Shown here: piece after piece, positions 1-12,236 of the stretch
Numbering within the stretch: position 1 is the first letter of the stretch
Layout: every line of letters begins with the position of its first letter
Assembly (NCBI RefSeq): GCF_018449675.1
Contig: NZ_JAAVUZ010000019.1
Location: 1 to 39,842, forward strand
From: Glaciihabitans sp. dw_435
Lineage (GTDB): Bacteria; Actinomycetota; Actinomycetes; Actinomycetales; Microbacteriaceae
DNA length: 39,842 nt
Direction: 5' to 3'
Notes under the pieces: generated by a model
What the model was told of the DNA's origin: nothing
Seen by the model: the letters and a program-made list of their open reading frames with translations, nothing else
The model's database searches: none
Program-made: the position numbers and the translations under genes

Positions 1-46
1 ACTAGCTAGTGGGTTAGCCGGCCAGCTAGCTGGCTAGCCGCGCTAG
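1..46. repeat. CTAG-rich palindromic patch
   Basis: Five CTAG tetramers occur within 46 bp, including a perfect 14-bp palindrome GCCAGCTAGCTGGC at 21-34. CTAG is normally rare in high-GC genomes. The patch directly follows the stop codon of the minus-strand reductase gene, so it may be part of its terminator, but there is no T-run. Function is unknown. Confidence 0.4.
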
Positions 47-831
47 GCCCGGGTGTACCGCAGCAGCAACGCGCTGCCCGACCGCAACACGGATCCCAGC
101 GCCAGCGCCACCGGCGCACCGAGGGCGCCCGACGCAATGCGCCCGGCGTCCCCGGCCACGAGTTGCGGACTCACCGTCAGGCACAGCTCATCGACGGCAC
201 CGGCGGCCGCGAGCGACCCGAACAGCGACGGACCTCCCTCGCAGTGCACCTGCAGCAGCCCGCGCGCGGTCAGCTGCGCACGCAGGGACGCGATGTCGAG
301 CTCATCCTCGCCACACACGAGCACGTCGGCCACCTCCGCAAGGCTCCGCCGCTTCGCCAGCGGCGATGACCCGGTCGTCACGACGAGAGGCCGCACCGGG
401 GCATCCGCAAATATGGGCGACGCGGGATCCAGATCCAGCCGGCCCGACACGATGGCGAACACCGGATGATCCGACAGCCCGGTCGCGCGCCGCCACGCCA
501 CTGCGGGGGCATCCAGACGCATGGGGCCGTAGCCCTCCGCCCGCACGGTGCCGGCGCCGACCAGCACGACGTCCGCGAGCCTGCGCAGCAGATCGAACAC
601 ACGCTTGTCGGCCGGGACTCCCAGAGCACCCGACAGGCCACCGGATGTCGCTGCGCCGTCGACACTCTGAATGAAGTTCACCCGCGTCCAGGGCACCTGC
701 CGTCCGTGCCGGGAGTACACCGCGAGCAGCGCGTCATCGGTCAGGTCCAGCCCGGGCGTGGGCCACAACTCGTCGATGGACGGAGACGGAGACTGGGCCG
801 ACGAGGACGGGGCCGAAGAGGAGGGGGTCAC
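43..831 (-). CDS. RibD C-terminal domain reductase (pyrimidine reductase/DHFR-like)
   Basis: A 262-residue protein of the RibD C-terminal/dihydrofolate reductase fold, without the N-terminal deaminase domain of full RibD. The segment around residues 50-65 (VNFIQSVDGAATSGG) and the later VLVGAGTVRAEGYGP match the family's substrate and NADPH regions; LLQVHCEGGPSLFGSL near the C terminus is the usual E-GGP motif. The family reduces the ribosylamino pyrimidine in riboflavin synthesis. The Mycobacterium tuberculosis relative Rv2671 has been shown to act as a dihydrofolate reductase. The GTG start shares GTGA with the stop of the FolP-like gene upstream, so the two are translationally coupled. That neighbour favours a pterin/folate role over riboflavin, but this is inference. 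Confidence 0.85.
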   Translation of the reverse strand: MTPSSSAPSSSAQSPSPSIDELWPTPGLDLTDDALLAVYSRHGRQVPWTRVNFIQSVDGAATSGGLSGALGVPADKRVFDLLRRLADVVLVGAGTVRAEGYGPMRLDAPAVAWRRATGLSDHPVFAIVSGRLDLDPASPIFADAPVRPLVVTTGSSPLAKRRSLAEVADVLVCGEDELDIASLRAQLTARGLLQVHCEGGPSLFGSLAAAGAVDELCLTVSPQLVAGDAGRIASGALGAPVALALGSVLRSGSALLLRYTRA

Positions 832-1727
832 CCCTCGAGGTTATGCCGTGCGTAGACCGGCGGACGAAAACCCATCATCGACTCGGTCATCCGCACCGCG
901 GCAACGGCGGCCGGCACGTCATGCATCCGCACGATGCGGGCACCCTTCACGATGCAGAACACGGCCGCCGCCAACGTTCCCTCGAGTCGCTCGGCGCGCG
1001 GTCGGTCGAGGGTCTCGCCGATGAAGTCCTTGTTCGAGACGGCCGCCAGCGTGGGAGGCCCGATCGCGACGACCTCCTCCAGCCGCCGGGTCAGCTCCAG
1101 CGTGTGGAACGTGTTCTTGTTCAGATCATGCCCCGGGTCCACCACGAGCCGCTCGTAGGGCACACCGGCCGTCAGCGCCCGCTCGATGCGCTCGCGCAGG
1201 AACGCGACCACCTCGTCCGTCACATCGCCGTAGGTGGGCCGCACGGGCTCGCTGCGCGGTTCCCCGAGGCTGTGCGTGAGCACGAGCGTCGCCGCGCTGT
1301 CCGAGACGACCGACGCCATGTCCGGATCCCACAGCCCACTCGTGTCATTGATCACCGATGCCCCGGCTGCGATGCTACGACGGGCGACCGCGGCGTTCGT
1401 CGTGTCAACGGAGATCACGACATCCGACCGCGCGGCAATAGCCTCAATCAGCGGGATGACCCGGGCCAGCTCCTCCTCGACCGTGACGACCGGCCCGCGC
1501 CCGAATGGCACCCCACCGATGTCCACCCAGTCGGCGCCGGCCTCGGCTGCCGCAAGCGCCGCCGTCACCGCGGCATCCAGCGCAAACGTGGACCCGCGGT
1601 CGAAGAACGAGTCCGGGGTGCGGTTGACGATCGCCATCACGGCGACCTGCCGGGCGAAGTCGAAGGTGTGCCCTCCGATGCTGCGCACCATGGATGCGGA
1701 AAGTGGATGCCCCGTGCCGTCGTTCAT
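828..1727 (-). CDS. FolP2-type dihydropteroate synthase family protein
   Basis: A 299-residue TIM-barrel protein of the dihydropteroate synthase family. It has the N-terminal VNRTPDSFFDRG motif. The usual GGESTRPG loop is replaced by GGVPFGRGP and the DPGIGFGKT loop by DPGHDLNKNTFH; SNKDFIGE follows. These replacements resemble mycobacterial FolP2 (Rv1207), which is reported to lack synthase activity, more than FolP1. The start at 1727 (MNDGTGH) is preferred because a GAAGG-type site lies upstream; an ATG at 1754 in the same frame is possible. It overlaps the RibD-like reductase by 4 bp. Family membership is sure; dihydropteroate synthase activity is doubtful. Confidence 0.85.
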   Translation of the reverse strand: MNDGTGHPLSASMVRSIGGHTFDFARQVAVMAIVNRTPDSFFDRGSTFALDAAVTAALAAAEAGADWVDIGGVPFGRGPVVTVEEELARVIPLIEAIAARSDVVISVDTTNAAVARRSIAAGASVINDTSGLWDPDMASVVSDSAATLVLTHSLGEPRSEPVRPTYGDVTDEVVAFLRERIERALTAGVPYERLVVDPGHDLNKNTFHTLELTRRLEEVVAIGPPTLAAVSNKDFIGETLDRPRAERLEGTLAAAVFCIVKGARIVRMHDVPAAVAAVRMTESMMGFRPPVYARHNLEG

Positions 1728-1901
1728 CGGATTCCCGCCTTCCCCCGCGCCCATCCGAACGCGTCACTCGTGCCTCTGGCATTGTGCCGCACAGCCCCAC
1801 TCAAGCAGAGATTGCGCGCTCCGTCCGACTCCCTGCTGTTGCAGTCACAACATACGCTTCGTTCACAGGATGCGCCCAGCTAACGCGCAGATACTGTCAC
1901 C

Positions 1902-2594
1902 ATGAGCGATGGACCCAAGATCCTTATTGTCGATGACGAACCCAACATCCGTGACCTGCTGACCACGAGCCTGCGTTTCGCTGGCTTTGCCGTGCGTGCA
2001 GTGGGCAACGGCGCACAGGCCATCTCCGCCGTGCTCGAGGAAGAACCAGATCTCATCATTCTCGATGTGATGCTTCCCGACATGAACGGCTTCGGAGTGA
2101 CCAAGCGCCTCCGCGCCTCGGGCTACACCGCGCCGATCCTTTTCCTCACGGCCAAGGACGACACGGAAGACAAGATCACCGGACTGACCGTTGGCGGCGA
2201 CGACTACGTCACGAAGCCGTTCAGCCTCGATGAGATTGTTGCCCGCCTCAAGGCGATCCTGCGTCGCACGATGCACGACGATGAGGAAGCCATCATCCGC
2301 GCCGGCGAGCTCACCATGGACCAGGACACCCATGAGGTGACCATCGGTTCCGAGCAGGTTGAGCTCAGCCCCACCGAGTTCAAGCTGCTGCGCTACCTGA
2401 TGCTGAACCCGAACCGCGTGCTCTCCAAGGCGCAGATCCTCGATCACGTCTGGGAGTACGACTTCAACGGCGACGCCGGAATCGTGGAGAGCTACATCTC
2501 CTACCTGCGCCGCAAGCTGGACCAGTTCTCTGAGGAGCCCGTTATCCAGACGAAGCGTGGCTTCGGTTACATGCTGAAGGCAGCCAAGGTTTAG
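1902..2594 (+). CDS. OmpR/PhoB-family response regulator
   Basis: A 230-residue two-domain regulator. The N-terminal receiver (about 5-118) has the acidic pair D11/D12, the phospho-acceptor D55 in LDVMLPD and the conserved lysine in VTKPFS. The C-terminal winged helix (about 130-228) has the typical ELSPTEFKLLRYL and VWEYDF...YLRRKLD segments. It lies 12 bp upstream of a sensor kinase on the same strand, so the two form a two-component operon. The overall sequence resembles the MprA/PrrA/TcrA regulators of actinobacteria; the signal and targets cannot be read from the DNA. Confidence 0.95.
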   Translation: MSDGPKILIVDDEPNIRDLLTTSLRFAGFAVRAVGNGAQAISAVLEEEPDLIILDVMLPDMNGFGVTKRLRASGYTAPILFLTAKDDTEDKITGLTVGGDDYVTKPFSLDEIVARLKAILRRTMHDDEEAIIRAGELTMDQDTHEVTIGSEQVELSPTEFKLLRYLMLNPNRVLSKAQILDHVWEYDFNGDAGIVESYISYLRRKLDQFSEEPVIQTKRGFGYMLKAAKV

Positions 2595-2606
2595 CCTTAG
2601 CTCCTG

Positions 2607-4439
<1,833 letters not shown>

Positions 4440-4472
4440 CTCTCCCCCTCCGGGCGACTACCGTCTCTGGGC

Positions 4473-4763
4473 ATGACCCGTTATCAGGTAGACAGCGAAG
4501 CAGTCCTCGGCGCGACCGCAGCGGTGCGCGCCTCCATGTCCCGGATCCAGGCGGAGACGGGCGGCCTCTACGGCCAGCTCCTCAATCTGCACGGTTCGTG
4601 GACCGGCCAGGCCGCCACGGCCTTCCAGTCCGTCGCCACCGAGTGGCGAGCGACCCAACAGCGGGTTGAGGAGTCTCTCGCCGCCATCAACCAGGCCCTT
4701 GTGCTCGCCGCCCAGCAATACGCCGAGATCGAGTCGAGCAACGCCCGCCTCTTCCAGCACTAA
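4473..4763 (+). CDS. WXG100 family (EsxA/EsxB-like) protein
   Basis: A 96-residue all-helical protein with the central WxG turn (SWTGQAA, W near residue 43) between two predicted helices. The C-terminal YAEIE matches the YxxxD/E secretion signal of type VII (ESX) substrates. WXG100 proteins are exported as helical-hairpin dimers. No EccC ATPase, other ESX component or second WXG partner is in this window, so it may form a homodimer or depend on machinery elsewhere. It sits 33 bp after the kinase gene and may be co-transcribed with it. Confidence 0.9.
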   Translation: MTRYQVDSEAVLGATAAVRASMSRIQAETGGLYGQLLNLHGSWTGQAATAFQSVATEWRATQQRVEESLAAINQALVLAAQQYAEIESSNARLFQH

Positions 4764-4830
4764 CCGACGGGCTCGCTCGCCCCCGCTTCCCGTGTGGCGG
4801 GAGTTAATCAGGGGTCAGAGTTAAACAGGC

Positions 4831-4860
4831 ACGGGCGCCTCCCCGAAGGGAAGCGCCCGT
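4831..4860. terminator. Hairpin between convergent genes
   Basis: ACGGGCGC and GCGCCCGT form an 8-bp stem around an inner loop, placed between the WXG100 gene (plus) and groEL (minus). It is suited to stop transcription from both sides. There is no strong T-run. Confidence 0.6.
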
Positions 4861-4892
4861 GGTGAATCTGGCGTGCTGTGAAGCGGTGGGAC

Positions 4893-7755
<2,863 letters not shown>

Positions 7756-7766
7756 AGCAGCAAAGA

Positions 7767-7799
7767 CTAACGCCGCCCACGGCATGTGGGCGGCGTTAG
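7767..7799 (-). terminator. Intrinsic terminator of the cold-shock gene
   Basis: A perfect 14-bp stem (arms 7767-7780 and 7786-7799) with a 5-base loop follows the cspA stop codon on the minus strand. A short T-rich stretch (TCTTTG) follows. It separates cspA from the DUF3048 gene 12 bp further on. Confidence 0.8.
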
Positions 7800-7829
7800 G
7801 AAGGGCGTGCCTTCGGTGTGGCGTGACAG

Positions 7830-8033
7830 TTATGCCAGGCGCACCGACTCTGCCTGAGGCCCCTTGCTGCCGGTACCGACCTCGAAGATGACCTGCTGGC
7901 CTTCTTCGAGAACCTTGTAGCCACCCATGTCAATTGCGGAGTAGTGGACGAAGACGTCCTGCCCTCCACCCTCGACGGTGATGAAACCGTAGCCCTTTTC
8001 AGCGTTGAACCACTTCACGGTTCCGTTCGCCAT
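7830..8033 (-). CDS. Cold-shock protein, CspA family
   Basis: A 67-residue single OB-fold RNA/DNA chaperone. Both nucleic-acid binding motifs are intact: KGYGFI (RNP1) and VFVHYSAI (RNP2). Length and the ending [10 protein letters not shown] are typical of actinobacterial CspA. The ATG at 8033 (MANGTVKWF) is preceded by an AGGAG-type site (AGCAAGGAGT). A long leader of about 140 bases is predicted upstream, as in other csp genes. Confidence 0.97.
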   Translation of the reverse strand: MANGTVKWFNAEKGYGFITVEGGGQDVFVHYSAIDMGGYKVLEEGQQVIFEVGTGSKGPQAESVRLA

Positions 8034-8176
8034 CTTTACTCCTTGCTGTGTTCCAGCGGCGCGAGCGATATGCCTGAGCCGGGTCGACAAACGCGCACTG
8101 CACGTACCACCCGAACCAGTGCCGACACGCGCTCGCGCGCTCGTGCAGCAGCCTCAGATGGGGCGACCAATCCCAG

Positions 8177-8182
8177 ATATTA
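8177..8182 (-). promoter_or_regulatory. Possible -10 element for cspA
   Basis: TAATAT on the minus strand within a locally AT-rich patch, about 140 bases upstream of the cspA start. No good -35 hexamer is seen. A leader of this length is usual for cold-shock genes. Confidence 0.3.
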
Positions 8183-8315
8183 GTGCAGCAGATAGTCCGA
8201 TAAACCCTCTGTTTAGGCAAATTTCTCGGGATTTACCGGCCAGAGCCGAGGATTAAACACGCGCGTAACACACGACCCGATTTTGGGGCGTTGCGGATAC
8301 CTCGGGGCGACGCAA

Positions 8316-8379
8316 AACCGGGCGATAGCGCTGAAAACGGTCAGGCGCGCTGGCCCGGTTTCAGCGCTATCGCCCGGTT
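8316..8379 (-). terminator. Very long hairpin (21-bp perfect stem)
   Basis: Arms at 8316-8336 and 8359-8379 are perfectly complementary over 21 bp, with a 22-base loop that itself can extend the stem partly. On the minus strand the stem ends in GGTTTTGCG, a short T-run. It lies about 105 bp after the LytR_C gene, so it can be its terminator, but the stem is far longer than needed. Apart from this and the repeats next to it, I see no gene in 8034-8484. Confidence 0.6.
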
Positions 8380-8404
8380 CGGCGATGCGTGGTGGCGTGG
8401 GGTA

Positions 8405-8500
8405 GCGTCAGCCGGCGGCAATGCGGGTGGCGTTAGCCGGCGGGGATGCGGAGGGTGGTCAGCCGGCGAGGGCGCGGGGTGGTGTTAGCCGGCGGCGATG
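8405..8500. repeat. Four degenerate tandem copies of a GCCGGCGG unit
   Basis: A unit of about 24-30 bp beginning with (T/C)AGCCGGCG occurs four times, starting near 8408, 8434, 8460 and 8486. The fourth copy is the last codons of the LytR_C gene (SIAAG plus stop). The other three look like decayed duplications of that gene end. Confidence 0.55.
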
Positions 8501-9060
8501 GACTTGGCGTAGTCCGCACCGAGTACCAGCGTCAGCGGGGCACCCGTGAAGGACGTGCTCAGTCGCACTCCCCCGATGCCCAGTGCTACGGCGACTCCGC
8601 GAGCGGCGTCTTCGTTCGCGGCATCCGAATAATAGACGTACGTCTTTTCGACGTCCTTCGACGATGCGTCTGCCTTGGAGCCGATGGTCCACTTCTTCGC
8701 GGCGAGCGCGTTGACGGCGGTGTTCTGGATGCCGGGGGTCGTCGAGCCGTTGAGCACGGTCACGGTGATCTTGCGCGCCTTGAGCGTGGTGGGGTCGAGA
8801 ACCGGCTCGGCGGTGGGGACGGCGGAGATGGTGGGGACACCGGTGGAGGTGCCCGACCCGGACGTGGCGCCGGCGAAGTCGTTACCCGAGTCGGCGGACG
8901 AGAGCCAGAAGATTCCCGCGACAACGAGCAGGCCGGTGGCCAGGGCTGCCCAGGCAAAACCGATCCATCCACGGCCCCGCACCTTCGGGCCGCGGTGCGC
9001 GCCAACGCGCAGGAGGTCGTCGGGCAACGAGTCGAACTCGTCCTGGGGGAAAGTCGCCAT
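8485..9060 (-). CDS. LytR C-terminal domain membrane protein
   Basis: A 191-residue single-pass membrane protein. A short cytoplasmic N terminus of about 30 residues is followed by a membrane helix at about 33-54, a Gly/Ser/Thr linker and a C-terminal LytR_C domain (about 95-190) starting KITVTVLNGSTTPG. In cell-wall LCP ligases this domain follows the catalytic domain; here it stands alone, probably outside the membrane. The gene is 3 bp after a DUF3263 gene, an arrangement common in actinobacteria, so the two are probably functional partners. Confidence 0.85.
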   Translation of the reverse strand: MATFPQDEFDSLPDDLLRVGAHRGPKVRGRGWIGFAWAALATGLLVVAGIFWLSSADSGNDFAGATSGSGTSTGVPTISAVPTAEPVLDPTTLKARKITVTVLNGSTTPGIQNTAVNALAAKKWTIGSKADASSKDVEKTYVYYSDAANEDAARGVAVALGIGGVRLSTSFTGAPLTLVLGADYAKSIAAG

Positions 9061-9063
9061 GTC

Positions 9064-9396
9064 TTAGTCGTTCGATTCCGAGGTTAGGGGGCGGATGGAA
9101 GTTACGCCCGGGCCTGAGCTCCTGAATGCGCGGGCTGCACGGGCCTGCGTACGCAGGTCGCGGGCACGTTGTAGGCGCCCGATGAGCATGGGATCAAAAC
9201 GCACGGCGTTCGGCGAATCGATCACCGCATTCAGCAATTGATAGTACCGGGCTGCAGACAGCCCGAAATCCGCGCGGATGGCCGCCTCTTTCGCGCCGCC
9301 GTGGCGTGACCACTCGCGTTCGAACTCGAGGATGTGCAGATCACGTTCCGACAGCGAAGAATCGTGCGGTTCATTCAATTCCGGCTGTGCCGACAT
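9064..9396 (-). CDS. DUF3263 family protein
   Basis: A 110-residue protein. The conserved core reads LSERDLHILEFEREW, then KEAAIRADFGLSAARYYQLLN, a helix-turn-helix-like fold. The family is small, actinobacterial, and almost always next to a LytR_C protein, as here. A DNA-binding or wall-related regulatory role is inferred only. The ATG at 9396 is chosen because homologues begin close to the core and the GGAAGGGTCATC leader supplies a ribosome site; the in-frame extension to 9786 runs antisense into the DUF2332 gene and is rejected. Confidence 0.85.
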   Translation of the reverse strand: MSAQPELNEPHDSSLSERDLHILEFEREWSRHGGAKEAAIRADFGLSAARYYQLLNAVIDSPNAVRFDPMLIGRLQRARDLRTQARAARAFRSSGPGVTSIRPLTSESND

Positions 9397-9484
9397 GTGA
9401 TGACCCTTCCGCTTGGGGCAATGATAGGGCGACGTACCTGACCATCCGCCGATGCAACGCGGTGTGCGGGCTGATTGACCGGGC

Positions 9485-10564
9485 TCAGACGAGCCATTCG
9501 AGGGACTGCCCGTGGGGTCCGCACCAGGCGACCGGGTGCCCGTCGAGGCCCAGAACGAAGGAGCCGGAAGCGGATGGCTCGCGCCCCGCGAGCTCGTCGC
9601 GGACGGACGGGATGACCCCGGCGCCCTCGAGCGAGATCCAGCGCGCGCCAATCGCGGTGACGGTGGCGGCGAATCGCGCGCGGTCCTCAGTAGAGAGGTA
9701 TACGAGTGTGCCCGCCGAAATAACGACGAGGGTGGCGCCCGCGGGAGCGAGGGCGGCAACCCGCGCCAGGTCCTGCACGGCATCACCCCGCACCACGAGG
9801 GGCGGGTCGGCCCGCACGATCGCGGCGGCTGCGATGATCCTCGCGCGTCGGGCGTGCTGCTCGGGCCACACCAGGGTCTCCAGCCACCGCATGTCGTCGG
9901 GGTCGGCGGGATCGAGGGGGTTCAGGTCGATCCCTGCACGCCAGACGACGGTGGGCAGCGCGTGCGGCAGCGGCGGCTGGGGTGCGGGCGGCGCAGGGGC
10001 ATCCACCTCGCACTCAAGAAGCACCGTGCTCGGCCCGGCAACCGGGTCGAGGCGCACCCCGTTGTAGGCGTAGCTATAGCGGTCGGGATACAGGCAGAGG
10101 GACGCGGATGACCCGACCTCGAGCAGCGCGAGGGGTCCGGGTATCGCGGCCAGCAGCGGGAGCATCGCGGCGAGGCGACGGGGCTCGTTGGTCTGGGTCG
10201 AACGGAGCTGCGCTTCGCTGGCGATGGCATCCCAGTGGCTGAGGGCGAACGCGCGCCACGCGGAGTAGGAGGTGTCGGGTGGGATGCTCGCAGCGGCGCC
10301 GTCGGGCGCGGGCGCAGGCACGGCGTCGGGTGCCGGCGTCGCGAGGCCGTCGAGGTCCGGCGCCGCCAGGCCGTCCGGTGCGCCGAGCAGGCGGGACACC
10401 GCGAAGATCAGGTTCGGCTGCCGCTTGGGACGGGGAAGCTCGTCGATGAGGGCGAGCAGCTCGTCATCAGCGGCGACGCCGCGGGCCCACCCCTCGTAGA
10501 TCGCGGACTGCCCGGCGGCCTCCGTGTCGGCGAAGCGCAGGTACCACTCGGCGGTGGGGGTCAC
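9485..10564 (-). CDS. DUF2332 family protein
   Basis: A 359-residue protein of the actinobacterial DUF2332 family. Recognisable parts are the N-terminal LRFADTEAAGQSAIYEGWARGVA, LPRPKRQPNLIFAVSRLLG and, in the middle, LLEVGSSASLCLYPDRYSY, which looks like a methyltransferase-type glycine motif followed by the family's DRY-like segment. The family is uncharacterised. A low-complexity Ala/Pro/Asp linker (about 65-95) separates the first two blocks. The start overlaps the acetyltransferase stop by 4 bp, so the two genes are coupled. Confidence 0.85.
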   Translation of the reverse strand: MTPTAEWYLRFADTEAAGQSAIYEGWARGVAADDELLALIDELPRPKRQPNLIFAVSRLLGAPDGLAAPDLDGLATPAPDAVPAPAPDGAAASIPPDTSYSAWRAFALSHWDAIASEAQLRSTQTNEPRRLAAMLPLLAAIPGPLALLEVGSSASLCLYPDRYSYAYNGVRLDPVAGPSTVLLECEVDAPAPPAPQPPLPHALPTVVWRAGIDLNPLDPADPDDMRWLETLVWPEQHARRARIIAAAAIVRADPPLVVRGDAVQDLARVAALAPAGATLVVISAGTLVYLSTEDRARFAATVTAIGARWISLEGAGVIPSVRDELAGREPSASGSFVLGLDGHPVAWCGPHGQSLEWLV

Positions 10565-11028
10565 GCGGGAACGACGGCCTCGCGGTACATCGAGAGGTGG
10601 GCGATGCCTGCCTCCATGAACTCGTCGCCGAACGCGACGAAGCCCGCCTTGGCGTAGAGCGGAGCGACGTACGCCTGCGCGTGCAGCATCATCGGTGTGT
10701 GGCCGTGGTTCTCGAGAACGGCGCTCAGCAGCTGCTGGGCTAGTCCTTCGCCGCGGCGGTCGGCACGCACCACAACGCGGCCAACAACGTGCGCGGCATC
10801 ACGGTACTCGGGGGTCGAATCGACCAGCACGCGCAGGTAGGCGGCCGTGCCCGCGTCATCCATCACCCAGTAATGTTCCGTCGTGGGCTCGAGGTCCCGG
10901 TAGTCGAGTTCTTCCTCGTCAACCTTCTGCTCGACGAAGAAGACATCCGTACGCAGCTTGAGGAACGAATACAGCTCTGTGGTTGTGAGTTCGCCCCACG
11001 ACTTGTGCACGATGGAACATTCAGACAT
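10561..11028 (-). CDS. ElaA-type GNAT N-acetyltransferase
   Basis: A 155-residue acetyl-CoA dependent acyltransferase. The ElaA hallmarks are ELYSFLKLRTDVFFVEQ near the N terminus, YRDLEPTTEHYWV, and the GNAT motif A region VGRVVVRADRRGEGLAQQLL that binds the pyrophosphate of acetyl-CoA; the family end AHLSMYRE is also present. The substrate is unknown. The ATG at 11028 gives the usual start; a GTG two codons upstream is possible. It is divergent from msrB with a gap of 47 bp. Confidence 0.88.
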   Translation of the reverse strand: MSECSIVHKSWGELTTTELYSFLKLRTDVFFVEQKVDEEELDYRDLEPTTEHYWVMDDAGTAAYLRVLVDSTPEYRDAAHVVGRVVVRADRRGEGLAQQLLSAVLENHGHTPMMLHAQAYVAPLYAKAGFVAFGDEFMEAGIAHLSMYREAVVPA

Positions 11029-11075
11029 GCCCACGAGTTTAATGGAGTGGGAAGACTTCCCTAAGTGAGGACAGC

Positions 11076-11474
11076 ATGACGTACAAGATTGAGAAGACCG
11101 AAGCAGAGTGGCTCGAGGAGCTTGGCCCGGTCCAGTACAAGGTTTTGCGTGAGGCCGGCACGGAGCGTCCGTGGTCCGGTGCCCTGCTCGATGAGAAGCG
11201 CCCCGGCACCTACACGTGTGGAGCCTGTAACGCGGAGCTCTTCAAGAGCGGCGCCAAGTTCGATTCAGGCAGCGGATGGCCCAGCTTCTTCGAGGCCGTC
11301 AACCCCGACGCAGTCGAACTGAAGGTCGACAGCTCACTCGGAATGGTTCGCACCGAGATCCTCTGCGCGACCTGCGGATCGCACCTGGGACACCTATTCG
11401 ACGACGCGTACCAGACCCCCACCGGGGACCGGTACTGCATGAACTCCCTCTCGCTCGGTTTCACCGCCGAATGA
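11076..11474 (+). CDS. msrB: Peptide-methionine (R)-S-oxide reductase MsrB
   Basis: A 132-residue reductase that repairs the R epimer of methionine sulfoxide. Two CxxC pairs (C48/C51 and C97/C100) bind the structural zinc. The catalytic cysteine is C121 in RYCMNSLSL. GSGWPSF is the substrate loop. No separate resolving cysteine is evident, so a direct thioredoxin-type reductant is likely. The ATG follows AGTGAGGACAGC. The stop overlaps the next gene's start by 4 bp (ATGA), linking it to a nitroreductase. Confidence 0.96.
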   Translation: MTYKIEKTEAEWLEELGPVQYKVLREAGTERPWSGALLDEKRPGTYTCGACNAELFKSGAKFDSGSGWPSFFEAVNPDAVELKVDSSLGMVRTEILCATCGSHLGHLFDDAYQTPTGDRYCMNSLSLGFTAE

Positions 11475-12016
11475 GCCTGATTGACGCGGTAGCCGGACGT
11501 CGCTCGCACCCCAAGGTGACGGGCGATGCGCCGACCCACGAGCAGCTGCTTCCGCTGGTGGAGGCGGCTGCATCCCTGGCGGACTACGGTTCGCTGCGCC
11601 CGTGGCGCCTGATCGAGCTGCGCGGCGACGCGCGGGATCGTCTGGGTGCCGCGCTCGCGAAAGATGCGGGAGTGGAGGGGAAGGATGCCGAGAAGATGGC
11701 GGCCAAACCCTTACGCGCGTCGTTACTTCTCGCCATCGTTGCCGTGCACAAGCCCAGCTTCAAGGTGAGCGAATGGGAACAGGACGTCGTGGCCGCGGGA
11801 GTGGGGCACCTCATGAGCTTGCTGCTGCACGAGGCAGGCTGGGGCGTGATGTGGCGCTCCGGAAAGCAGGTGCGCACGGATTCCGTCCGCGCCATGCACG
11901 AGCTCGAGCCCAACGAAGAACTCATGGGCTGGCTCTACGTCGGCGGCAAGCACGATCGGGAGAAGCCCGACAAGAAGCACAAGTTCGACGCGGAGAAAGT
12001 GCTGTCCGCACTGTAA
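11471..12016 (+). CDS. Nitroreductase family protein
   Basis: A 181-residue FMN-dependent reductase of the nitroreductase fold. The N-terminal VAGRRSHPKVTG matches the FMN phosphate-binding RRS motif. Later MSLLLHEAGWGVMWRSG and LGWLYVGG-like (MGWLYVGGK) segments are typical of the YdjA-like short branch. The ATG is set by the ATGA overlap with msrB, well inside a longer open frame that starts at 11276 antisense-like within msrB. Joint transcription with msrB suggests a redox-defence or repair role, by inference. Confidence 0.88.
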   Translation: MSLIDAVAGRRSHPKVTGDAPTHEQLLPLVEAAASLADYGSLRPWRLIELRGDARDRLGAALAKDAGVEGKDAEKMAAKPLRASLLLAIVAVHKPSFKVSEWEQDVVAAGVGHLMSLLLHEAGWGVMWRSGKQVRTDSVRAMHELEPNEELMGWLYVGGKHDREKPDKKHKFDAEKVLSAL

Positions 12017-12053
12017 GACGCTGCCCTCGTGCAACGCGGCCCCGTCGGCCAAG

Positions 12054-12059
12054 TAGTAT
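12054..12059 (+). promoter_or_regulatory. Possible -10 element for tRNA-Thr
   Basis: TAGTAT about 15 bp before the tRNA, in a position suited to a short precursor. No clear -35 hexamer is visible. Confidence 0.35.
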
Positions 12060-12073
12060 TTGAGGGTTCGTTT

Positions 12074-12147
12074 GCCCCCTTAGCTCAGTTGGCCAGAGCA
12101 CCGCTCTTGTAAAGCGGGGGTCGTCGGTTCGAATCCGACAGGGGGCT
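12074..12147 (+). tRNA. tRNA-Thr (anticodon TGT)
   Basis: A 74-base cloverleaf. Acceptor arms GCCCCCT and AGGGGGC pair fully, with T as discriminator. The D arm has GCTCAGTTGG...GAGC. The anticodon stem CCGCT/AGCGG encloses loop CTTGTAA with anticodon TGT at 12108-12110. The T arm is GTCGG TTCGAAT CCGAC. CCA is not encoded. An atypical segment follows directly downstream, though no duplicated 3' end was found. Confidence 0.97.
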
Positions 12148-12236
12148 CGATATCAATTGGCACCGGCGCTGATGAGATGGTCGCGCCGCATCCTGCAAGA
12201 GACCGCCGCCGACGAAGCAGCGGTTAGGTTTGGCGC

